Assembly: GCA_902766345.1 (NCBI GenBank)
Contig: CACXDK010000085.1
Span: 1 to 5,501 of the forward strand
DNA length: 5,501 bases
Direction of reading: 5' to 3'
Source of the DNA: an uncultured Spirochaetaceae bacterium
GTDB lineage: Bacteria; Spirochaetota; Spirochaetia; Treponematales; Treponemataceae
Within the stretch, counting starts at the first letter, position 1. Each line of letters begins with the position of its first letter. This document shows, piece after piece, positions 1 through 4,881 of the stretch. Under the pieces are notes generated by a model. That model saw nothing but the letters and a program-made list of their open reading frames with translations, did not search any database and was not told the origin of the DNA. The position numbers and the translations under genes are program-made.

Positions 1-2160
1 AGCCTTCATAAAATGGGAAGAAAAATCTATGTAACTGTAAATACTGTTACGGAAGAACGAGAAACTGAAAGACTTTACCGTTTTCTTGGATATTTAAATA
101 AAATCGGTCCTGATGGTTTGATTGTTCAGGATTTTGGCGTTGTTCGGATGTGTCAGGAATTTTTTCCAAATCTTGAACTTCATGCTTCTACTCAGATGAA
201 TGTTGCGAGTGCTGATGCTGCAAATTTGCTTTCTGCACAAGGCTTGAAGCGCGTTGTTGTTGCCCGCGAACTTGGGTTGCAGGAAATTGAAAAAATCAAA
301 CAGAATACAAATGCTGAAATTGAAATGTTTGTACATGGTGCATTGTGCGTAAGTGAAAGCGGTTTGTGCCAGTTTTCTAGTTTTTTGGGCGGCAAGTCTG
401 CAAACAGAGGAATGTGTACTCAGGCTTGTCGTCGTATTTACAATACAAACATGTACGGGGCTGATAAGCATGGTTATTATTTTTCACCGTGTGACTTGCA
501 GCTTATTGACCATGTTCCAGAACTGATGAAACTTGGTGTTGACAGCTTTAAGATTGAAGGACGCATGAAAAGTGCTGAATATGTAGGAGCTGTTACTGCT
601 GCATATCGCTATGTCATGGATCACTGGGAAAATGACAGAAAAGGTTCTATTGCAGAAGGTCATCGTATTTTAAGTACTGACTTTGCTCGTACCAAGACAG
701 ATTATTGGTATGGTTTTAATGAAATTTCTGACGGGGTTGATAATGCTGGACAGAAGATTTTAAATCCAAATCAGGCTGGTGGTACTGGAATTTATCTGGG
801 AAAGATAAAAACTCTCAGAGATGCGACTCCTGCAGAAAAAAAAGAATATTCTTTAATAGTAAAGAATTTGTCGGAAGATGCTGATGGAGTAAAAGAAGTT
901 GCCATTCAGATGGCTCTTCTTGAAGGCGGTTCGTATGATCCAGATCCTGGAGATAGCATTCGTTTGCATAAAAAAGATGATTCTGGGCGTGAAAGCCATA
1001 AAGTTCGTCTTGTAAAGGCTGATGAAAAAGGCCGTCGCTGGATAGATGTTCCTAAGGGATTTTCTCAGGAAGATTCTGTCTATCTTTTGCAGACAAAGGC
1101 TATGTCTAAAAGATATAAACGTGTGCTTCCTCAAGATTTGTCTCGGTATAGAAAACAGCCTGGTCCTGAAAAGCTTCCTGTTCTTGATTTAACACCTCTC
1201 GGTAAAAAGGAATTGGATTGGTTCCCGGAGGGAACTTATGTTGAAGTTTCAACAACGGCGGATGCACACACTGTACAGATGTTGCATCCTGTGCGTGTAA
1301 TCATAGAATTGAATAATGAAACTACTTATGATTTTCTTCATAAGGATTCTTCTGAAAAGCCTCTGTTGCCATATAGTAAGAAAATGGTATTTATTGCATT
1401 TGATCCTTTTGCTGCAGAAGGTAATGCTGATGAATTTAAGAAAACTCTTTCTGTTTTGCTTGAGCATGGATATAGAAATTTTGTAGTAAATAATCTTGCT
1501 CAAATAGCAATGCTTCGTAATCAGAAAGGTGAGAATGTAAAAGATTTGCATATTGTTGCAGGTCCGTATTTGTATACATTCAACAGATGGGCTGTTAGCT
1601 TTCTTGAAAATCAGAATATTATGGCTGTGCAGATGCCGTTTGAAAACAGCGAAAAGAATTTGTCGGAGACGTTTGAAAATCCAGTAGAACGTTCCCGTGT
1701 ACTTATTCCTGTATTTGCATATCCAACTTTGTTCAGAATGCGTTTCAAGTTGCCTAAAGATTATGACTTTACTTTCTTTGCAGATAAAGAAGGTATGAGT
1801 TTTAAGGTTAATTCTACAGCTGATGGCTCTTTTGTTATGCCAGAAGCTCCCTTTAGCATTATTGAAAAGATGGAAGCTTTGAAATCTAAAGGATGGAAAC
1901 ATCTTTTGATAGATTTTTCTAAAACAAAAACTTCAAAGGCTGATTTGAAAGATTTGATGACCATTATGAATAGACGTTTGCATATTGAAGGTTCTTCAAA
2001 ATTCAACTGGAAAGATGGATTTTATGATCCTGAAAAAATGGAGGCGTATCAGGCAAGCAATGCCCGAGCGGCACAGGCACGCAGGGACATTGCTGGTAAA
2101 AAAGGACTGTCTGGACAGTCCAAAGCTCCTGCAAGAGGAGCTAAGAAAAAAGGTCGTTAG
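1..2160 (+). CDS. U32-family (RlhA/TrhP/UbiU-type) Fe-S protein, 5' end missing
   Basis: Annotated as peptidase U32 in most genomes. Characterised members are oxygen-independent RNA or quinone hydroxylases using a [4Fe-4S] cluster (RlhA on 23S rRNA, TrhP on tRNA, UbiU/V in ubiquinone synthesis), so an RNA-modifying role is likelier than proteolysis. The frame is open from base 1 (S-L-H-K before the first ATG at base 13). The text after that ATG (GRKIYVTVNT) matches an internal strand of the family barrel, so about 70-80 N-terminal residues lie outside. Numbering from that Met, the U32 signature EMFVHGALCVSESGLCQFS spans 104-122. Cys112, Cys119, Cys135 and Cys139 are the expected cluster ligands, and KIEGR is at 180-184. 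Residues about 410-660 form a Cys-free second half resembling the C-terminal domain of long U32 proteins. The tail 683-715 is rich in Lys/Arg, which suits an RNA substrate. The substrate itself cannot be assigned from sequence. Confidence 0.9.
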   Translation, partial: SLHKMGRKIYVTVNTVTEERETERLYRFLGYLNKIGPDGLIVQDFGVVRMCQEFFPNLELHASTQMNVASADAANLLSAQGLKRVVVARELGLQEIEKIKQNTNAEIEMFVHGALCVSESGLCQFSSFLGGKSANRGMCTQACRRIYNTNMYGADKHGYYFSPCDLQLIDHVPELMKLGVDSFKIEGRMKSAEYVGAVTAAYRYVMDHWENDRKGSIAEGHRILSTDFARTKTDYWYGFNEISDGVDNAGQKILNPNQAGGTGIYLGKIKTLRDATPAEKKEYSLIVKNLSEDADGVKEVAIQMALLEGGSYDPDPGDSIRLHKKDDSGRESHKVRLVKADEKGRRWIDVPKGFSQEDSVYLLQTKAMSKRYKRVLPQDLSRYRKQPGPEKLPVLDLTPLGKKELDWFPEGTYVEVSTTADAHTVQMLHPVRVIIELNNETTYDFLHKDSSEKPLLPYSKKMVFIAFDPFAAEGNADEFKKTLSVLLEHGYRNFVVNNLAQIAMLRNQKGENVKDLHIVAGPYLYTFNRWAVSFLENQNIMAVQMPFENSEKNLSETFENPVERSRVLIPVFAYPTLFRMRFKLPKDYDFTFFADKEGMSFKVNSTADGSFVMPEAPFSIIEKMEALKSKGWKHLLIDFSKTKTSKADLKDLMTIMNRRLHIEGSSKFNWKDGFYDPEKMEAYQASNARAAQARRDIAGKKGLSGQSKAPARGAKKKGR
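2098..2121 (-). terminator. Intrinsic terminator of ssb, inside the U32 gene
   Basis: Read on the minus strand, the arms GGACTGT and ACAGTCC (7 bp, four-base loop) are followed directly by six T and then ACC. This is the standard shape of a Rho-independent terminator. It lies about 40-65 bases past the ssb stop codon. A second perfect hairpin, AGCTCCT/AGGAGCT with a 5-base loop (2124-2142), sits just before it in the ssb transcript but lacks a T run. Both hairpins fall in the codons for the basic C-terminal tail of the U32 protein. Confidence 0.75.
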
Positions 2161-2162
2161 TC

Positions 2163-2612
2163 CTAGAATACAGGATCTTGGTTTACTGCTTGCATAGAAG
2201 CTGCTGTTGTGGCAGCTTTTATGGCAGTACTTACTGCTGCATCAGATTTGTTTTTAGAAAACATTTCATCTGCAAGTCGTTTTGGCAGTTTTAAAAACTC
2301 AATGTGTTCTGCAATTATTAGAACCTTGCTGTGACTTTTTCCTTCCTCATCTTTCCATCTGTTCTGTTTTATTCTTCCTATAACCCTAATTTCCCTTCCT
2401 TGTGGGCACCATTCAGAACATCGTTCTGCCAGTTTGCCAAAAGCCGTTACGTCAAAATAAGATACTTCTTCCATTACTGTCCCTTGAGAAGTCTTGTACT
2501 TGAAATTAACGGCAAGAGTTACTGTACAGACAGTTGTTCCGTTTGGGGTGACTTTTGGTTGAGGGGTTCTAACAACATTTCCTTCCAAAATAATTTGATT
2601 CAGTGAATTCAT
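2163..2612 (-). CDS. ssb: Single-stranded DNA-binding protein (SSB)
   Basis: Binds and protects single-stranded DNA in replication, recombination and repair, normally as a homotetramer, and recruits partner enzymes through its C-terminal tip. The 149-residue product starts with the OB-fold pattern MNSLNQIILEGNVVRTPQPK. It continues with VTLAVNFKYK (31-40), SYFDVTAFGKLAE (51-63), GRIKQNRW (79-86) and KVLIIAEHIEFL (96-107). The OB fold ends near residue 110. The rest is a short Ala/Thr-rich linker ending NQDPVF. That end only loosely matches the classic acidic DDDIPF tip: the Pro-x-Phe spacing is kept but there is one acidic residue. The ATG is set by an AAGGAG site 6 bases upstream. The gene stands alone, converging on the U32 gene, rather than sitting between rpsF and rpsR as in many bacteria, so it could be a second SSB copy. 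The family call is firm; whether it is the housekeeping copy is open. Confidence 0.95.
   Translation of the reverse strand: MNSLNQIILEGNVVRTPQPKVTPNGTTVCTVTLAVNFKYKTSQGTVMEEVSYFDVTAFGKLAERCSEWCPQGREIRVIGRIKQNRWKDEEGKSHSKVLIIAEHIEFLKLPKRLADEMFSKNKSDAAVSTAIKAATTAASMQAVNQDPVF
2197..2220 (+). terminator. Probable terminator of the U32 gene, inside ssb
   Basis: The arms AAGCTGC (2198-2204) and GCAGCTT (2212-2218) form a perfect 7-bp stem with a 7-base loop, extendable by one G-T pair. The 3' arm runs into CTTTTATGG, a short T run of four. It lies 37-60 bases after the U32 stop codon, within the Ala-rich linker codons of ssb. The T tract is weak, so partial read-through is possible. Confidence 0.5.
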
Positions 2613-2618
2613 TATAAT

Positions 2619-2625
2619 CTCCTTA
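2619..2625 (-). promoter_or_regulatory. Ribosome binding site of ssb
   Basis: TAAGGAG on the minus strand, 6 bases before the ATG at 2612. It is a strong Shine-Dalgarno that fixes the ssb start. Its upstream edge touches the 18-bp palindrome at 2624-2641. Confidence 0.85.
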
Positions 2626-2641
2626 GAAGAATATTCTTCTA
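2624..2641. repeat. Perfect 18-bp palindrome before ssb, possible operator
   Basis: TAGAAGAATATTCTTCTA is its own reverse complement over all 18 bases, with no spacer. It lies immediately upstream of the ssb Shine-Dalgarno. It partly overlaps a TATATA (minus strand, 2640-2645) that could be the ssb -10 element, although no good -35 stands before that element. The position suits a repressor operator. In RNA it could instead form a 7-bp hairpin with an AUAU loop next to the ribosome site. It matches none of the LexA boxes I know. Confidence 0.6.
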
Positions 2642-2685
2642 TATATGTATTGCGTTAGAAGTGTTATTTTTGTACGAATTTTTGA

Positions 2686-2711
2686 AAAAAAAATAAAATT
2701 TTATTTTTTTT
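2686..2711. repeat. Perfect 26-bp A/T-only palindrome
   Basis: The pattern is A8-T-A4-T4-A-T8, symmetrical about 2698/2699. It lies in the middle of the divergent ssb / 644-residue-protein intergenic region. Its right half ends about 17 bases before the -35 of the rightward promoter. Phased A and T tracts like this commonly give bent DNA or act as an UP element for RNA polymerase alpha. It lacks the G/C needed for a strong terminator stem. Confidence 0.6.
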
Positions 2712-2727
2712 AAGGCTTATTTTGCAC

Positions 2728-2756
2728 TTGTTTTCATGTAATAGTTTGTATATAAT
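2728..2756 (+). promoter_or_regulatory. Sigma-70 promoter for the 644-residue protein gene
   Basis: TTGTTT (-35, 2728-2733), a 17-base spacer, and a consensus TATAAT (-10, 2751-2756). The predicted transcription start, about 7 bases past the -10, falls at 2763-2765. That is at or just before the ATG at 2765. An A/T palindrome immediately upstream may help recruit polymerase. Confidence 0.75.
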
Positions 2757-2764
2757 GAAAACTT

Positions 2765-4699
2765 ATGGAAGTGACATCAAACGTTCTTGAATTACTAAAG
2801 AATTATTCTTTGAAGCAACGGGTTGTCAGCATTGAATTTGGTGAATTTGCTGATTATATCCGTCATTATGCACAGCATCATGTAAATGAGAAAAGCTGGT
2901 TGGGAGCATTCCTCGGTACTACAGATGATACTTTGCAGGATGAACTTAGGAAACTTGCTTCTTCTAGGCAGATTGTAATTACAAATGTGGCTCAGGGAAA
3001 ACAGCTTATATTTGTTGTTCCGTCTTTTATTGAGGCATATTCTGAAAAATATAAGGAAATAGAACTTAATATTGGTGTTCCATTTCCAAATCTTAATGAT
3101 TTACCAAAGAATGTTCCAACTGATATAGTAACGAAAGTTCAGGCAACAGATTTCTTGTATGAACGTCTTGAAAAGGAATCTGCTGATACACATGTCTTAT
3201 ATTGTCTTGATTTTGATAAGAGTGTACCAGGTCTTTTGTTCCCATCTTCACTTCCAGTTTCATTACTTATAAAGCTTACTCTTAAGAAAATTCAAGATAT
3301 GCTTAGAAAGGAAGAATATCATGATTACTTCCTTAAAAAGCTTACTATTTCAAATCCTGGTAAAGAACTTTCAATGAAGAATTTCTTTACTCTTCTTGTT
3401 GCTCGTCCAGAAGACGCTTTTGATGCGGTTAGAACTAATGGTGATAACTTTTATTATTGGTCACAGCTGTGTTATTTTGTTCGTCAGGACTATAATAAGC
3501 GTAAGGATTATACTTTAGACGAAATTAATACATTGCAGTGTATTTCTATTCTTGAAATTTCAACTGCATTTTATAAATCCCGTGCGGCAGAGCGCAGTCA
3601 GACGGAAAGTGCTTTTAAAGAATTTGACCGTCTTATTGCCTCTCCTCCATATTACTTTACAAAAAATGATATTGAAAAGTTTAAGGATGCTCACGGTAAG
3701 TCTTTGCTTGGGCAGTATTCTAAGGAAGCTTTGAATGACCGTTTGAATGCTATGCATTCAGAAACTATTGGTAATAGTCTTCCTCCTCTTCTTATATTTA
3801 GAGTTGATGAAAAAGAGGGATATTTTATCATGAAAGATAAAATTATGCCTCTTATTATACGTCTTTGTAATGAAGCTTCTTCTGTTATACGTGAAAGTTT
3901 GAGCCGTGCTTGGTTTAAGTCTTTGCTTGAATTTGAGACTTTGCCAGAAATGAAAGAATCTGCTCCTTTTGAAAAGTGTCTTGAGCGTGAATTGCATGCT
4001 GCACAGCCTATTTTGTATTCATTGCTTCATGCTTCTTTCTTGCCAGTTGTTGCTTTTGAAGATAATACTCCTGGCCGCATGACCTTGTATCGCAACGGTC
4101 TTTTAGTTCCTTACAGTGAATTGCTTCTTGTAAGCCGTCAGGAAATTTATTTGAATGCAAAAATGAAACTTCCTGTATGGTATTCTATTCCTGTTGTTTC
4201 ATGGATTGTCTCTCTCTTTATAAAGAAGCCTAAGAAGAAGCGGGCAAAAAAGACATATCAGACTGCAACTGAAGCTACAATACTAATGGAAAAGGCTGAA
4301 GCTGAAGAAAGGGTAAAAAAGCTTGAAGCAAAGGATAAAGGACCTCGTTCCCGTTCAAAAGCTTTCCGCAATATAGCAGCGGCTGCTGAACAGAAGCTTG
4401 TTCCTGAAAATAGTACTCTTGATCGCGAATTAAAAGCATATCTGACAGAATGGAATGACCGTCTTGAAGGTACTGCTTATGATAATCTTACAATGGATGT
4501 AAACAATCTTATTCGCGATTATTTGAGAAAGGTTCTTAAGTCTTTGAAGACAGAAAATATGTCAGAAGAAAGAATTGAAAGCCTTGCTCAGTCTTTGGAA
4601 GAAAGTCCTAGCCTTATGAAGATAAAAAATCATCCTGCATTAAGGCGTTACATAGAGTTGTATATGATTAAACTTCTTAAAAACATTCCTCCTTCTTGA
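2765..4699 (+). CDS. Unrecognised 644-residue protein with hydrophobic-basic segment
   Basis: I do not recognise this protein and assign no function. The start at 2765 is the first ATG and no later Met occurs for well over 150 codons. It has no Shine-Dalgarno and sits right after a promoter, so leaderless translation is likely. No signal peptide is visible. The first ~90 residues have a helix-helix-strand-turn-strand look (ending IVITNVAQGKQLIFVV) that could be a winged helix, but this is weak. Residues 100-465 look mostly helical and globular. Residues 469-486 (LPVWYSIPVVSWIVSLFI) are hydrophobic and are followed at 487-496 by KKPKKKRAKK. That could be a membrane-associating or single membrane segment with positive-inside flank. 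Residues about 500-545 are a charged, Ala/Glu/Lys-rich helix or coiled coil, and 550-644 form a final helical part. Codon use matches the neighbours. It is probably a lineage-specific protein, cytoplasmic or at the inner face of the membrane. Confidence 0.9.
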   Translation: MEVTSNVLELLKNYSLKQRVVSIEFGEFADYIRHYAQHHVNEKSWLGAFLGTTDDTLQDELRKLASSRQIVITNVAQGKQLIFVVPSFIEAYSEKYKEIELNIGVPFPNLNDLPKNVPTDIVTKVQATDFLYERLEKESADTHVLYCLDFDKSVPGLLFPSSLPVSLLIKLTLKKIQDMLRKEEYHDYFLKKLTISNPGKELSMKNFFTLLVARPEDAFDAVRTNGDNFYYWSQLCYFVRQDYNKRKDYTLDEINTLQCISILEISTAFYKSRAAERSQTESAFKEFDRLIASPPYYFTKNDIEKFKDAHGKSLLGQYSKEALNDRLNAMHSETIGNSLPPLLIFRVDEKEGYFIMKDKIMPLIIRLCNEASSVIRESLSRAWFKSLLEFETLPEMKESAPFEKCLERELHAAQPILYSLLHASFLPVVAFEDNTPGRMTLYRNGLLVPYSELLLVSRQEIYLNAKMKLPVWYSIPVVSWIVSLFIKKPKKKRAKKTYQTATEATILMEKAEAEERVKKLEAKDKGPRSRSKAFRNIAAAAEQKLVPENSTLDRELKAYLTEWNDRLEGTAYDNLTMDVNNLIRDYLRKVLKSLKTENMSEERIESLAQSLEESPSLMKIKNHPALRRYIELYMIKLLKNIPPS

Positions 4700-4717
4700 T
4701 TTGGAAGGATTGTTTTT
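4690..4717 (+). terminator. Weak intrinsic terminator after the 644-residue protein gene
   Basis: TCCTTC (4690-4695) pairs with GAAGGA (4704-4709) across an 8-base loop that contains the stop codon. TTGTTTTT follows. The stem is short and half A/T, so it would be a leaky terminator at best. Some transcripts could continue into the corA leader. Confidence 0.4.
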
Positions 4718-4728
4718 AGTAGAGATTT

Positions 4729-4734
4729 TATAAT
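4729..4734 (+). promoter_or_regulatory. Possible -10 element before the corA leader
   Basis: A consensus TATAAT ends directly before AAGGAGG. No convincing -35 lies 16-18 bases upstream (AGGATT at 17). If used, transcription would start near 4741 and the RNA would begin almost exactly at the 5' arm of the leader stem. That would lose most of the Shine-Dalgarno of the small ORF. The two readings compete. Confidence 0.3.
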
Positions 4735-4741
4735 AAGGAGG
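4735..4741 (+). promoter_or_regulatory. Strong Shine-Dalgarno in the corA leader
   Basis: AAGGAGG is the best ribosome binding site in the window, 5 bases before GTG at 4747. It serves no long gene, only a 29-codon ORF. Five of its seven bases lie in the 5' arm of a 12-bp RNA stem (4737-4748 with 4809-4820). Confidence 0.6.
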
Positions 4742-4820
4742 CATTTGTGGACGGTGGTAGTAGTTATCCCGATTATTTTCAACGTTTGTGCATAATGACA
4801 TGCACTGTACAAATGCCTTC
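4737..4820 (+). promoter_or_regulatory. Candidate structured RNA leader upstream of corA
   Basis: GGAGGCATTTGT (4737-4748) pairs with ACAAATGCCTTC (4809-4820) over 12 bp with one G-U pair. The stem closes a 60-base interior. Inside it, GTGCAT (4788-4793) and ATGCAC (4800-4805) form a perfect 6-bp hairpin. A weaker G-U-rich hairpin is possible at 4759-4777. The long stem covers the small ORF's Shine-Dalgarno and its GTG. I could match it to no riboswitch class I know, including M-box, NiCo and yybP-ykoY. The pairing is read directly from the sequence; a regulatory function is inference. Confidence 0.45.
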
Positions 4821-4836
4821 AGTAATATTGTTTTAA
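4747..4836 (+). CDS. Possible 29-codon leader peptide upstream of corA
   Basis: GTG start, TAA stop at 4834-4836, product VDGGSSYPDYFQRLCIMTCTVQMPSVILF with the first residue read as Met. The support is the AAGGAGG 5 bases upstream and the position 45 bases before a cation-transporter gene. Salmonella corA is preceded by the small ORF corL and mgtA by mgtL, both used to sense Mg2+ through leader translation; this peptide shares no recognisable sequence with them. Ribosomes translating it would open the 12-bp stem that hides its own start. It could equally be a chance ORF or the remnant of a lost gene. A 16-codon hydrophobic frame from TTG at 4745 overlaps it but has too short a spacing. Confidence 0.4.
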   Translation: MDGGSSYPDYFQRLCIMTCTVQMPSVILF

Positions 4837-4881
4837 ATTATATAAAGCTGTCGGCATAATCTTATATAACGGGATTTGATT

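Noticed and set aside
13..15. ATG at 13 as the true start of the U32 gene
   Set aside because: The frame is open to base 1, no Shine-Dalgarno precedes it, and the following residues match an internal strand of the family. The gene begins outside the window.
94..1902. Several long open frames on the minus strand antisense to the U32 gene
   Set aside because: They are composition shadows of a well-supported gene. They are rich in Phe, Ile, Lys and His, have no ribosome sites, and show no family resemblance.
2331..2606. 91-codon plus-strand frame opposite ssb
   Set aside because: It lies entirely within the clear ssb gene and has no ribosome site or recognisable product.
2624..2641. LexA (SOS) box before ssb
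   Set aside because: It does not fit CTGT-N8-ACAG, the Gram-positive GAAC-N4-GTTC type or the leptospiral TTTG-N5-CAAA pattern.
2640..2668. A defined sigma-70 promoter for ssb
   Set aside because: TATATA is present on the minus strand, but the hexamers 16-18 bases upstream do not resemble TTGACA, so no promoter is called.
3552..3997. Short frames on both strands inside the 644-residue protein gene
   Set aside because: The main frame is intact over 644 codons with codon use like its neighbours. The short frames have no independent support.
4745..4795. 16-codon hydrophobic ORF from TTG at 4745 (MWTVVVVIPIIFNVCA)
   Set aside because: It is only 3 bases after the Shine-Dalgarno and uses a poorer start than GTG at 4747. 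It is kept only as an alternative.
4700..4881. Known Mg2+/metal riboswitch (M-box, NiCo, yybP-ykoY) or guanidine mini-ykkC element before corA
   Set aside because: None of the conserved core sequences I know are present. ACGG occurs twice (4751 and 4869) but without the short flanking stems of mini-ykkC.
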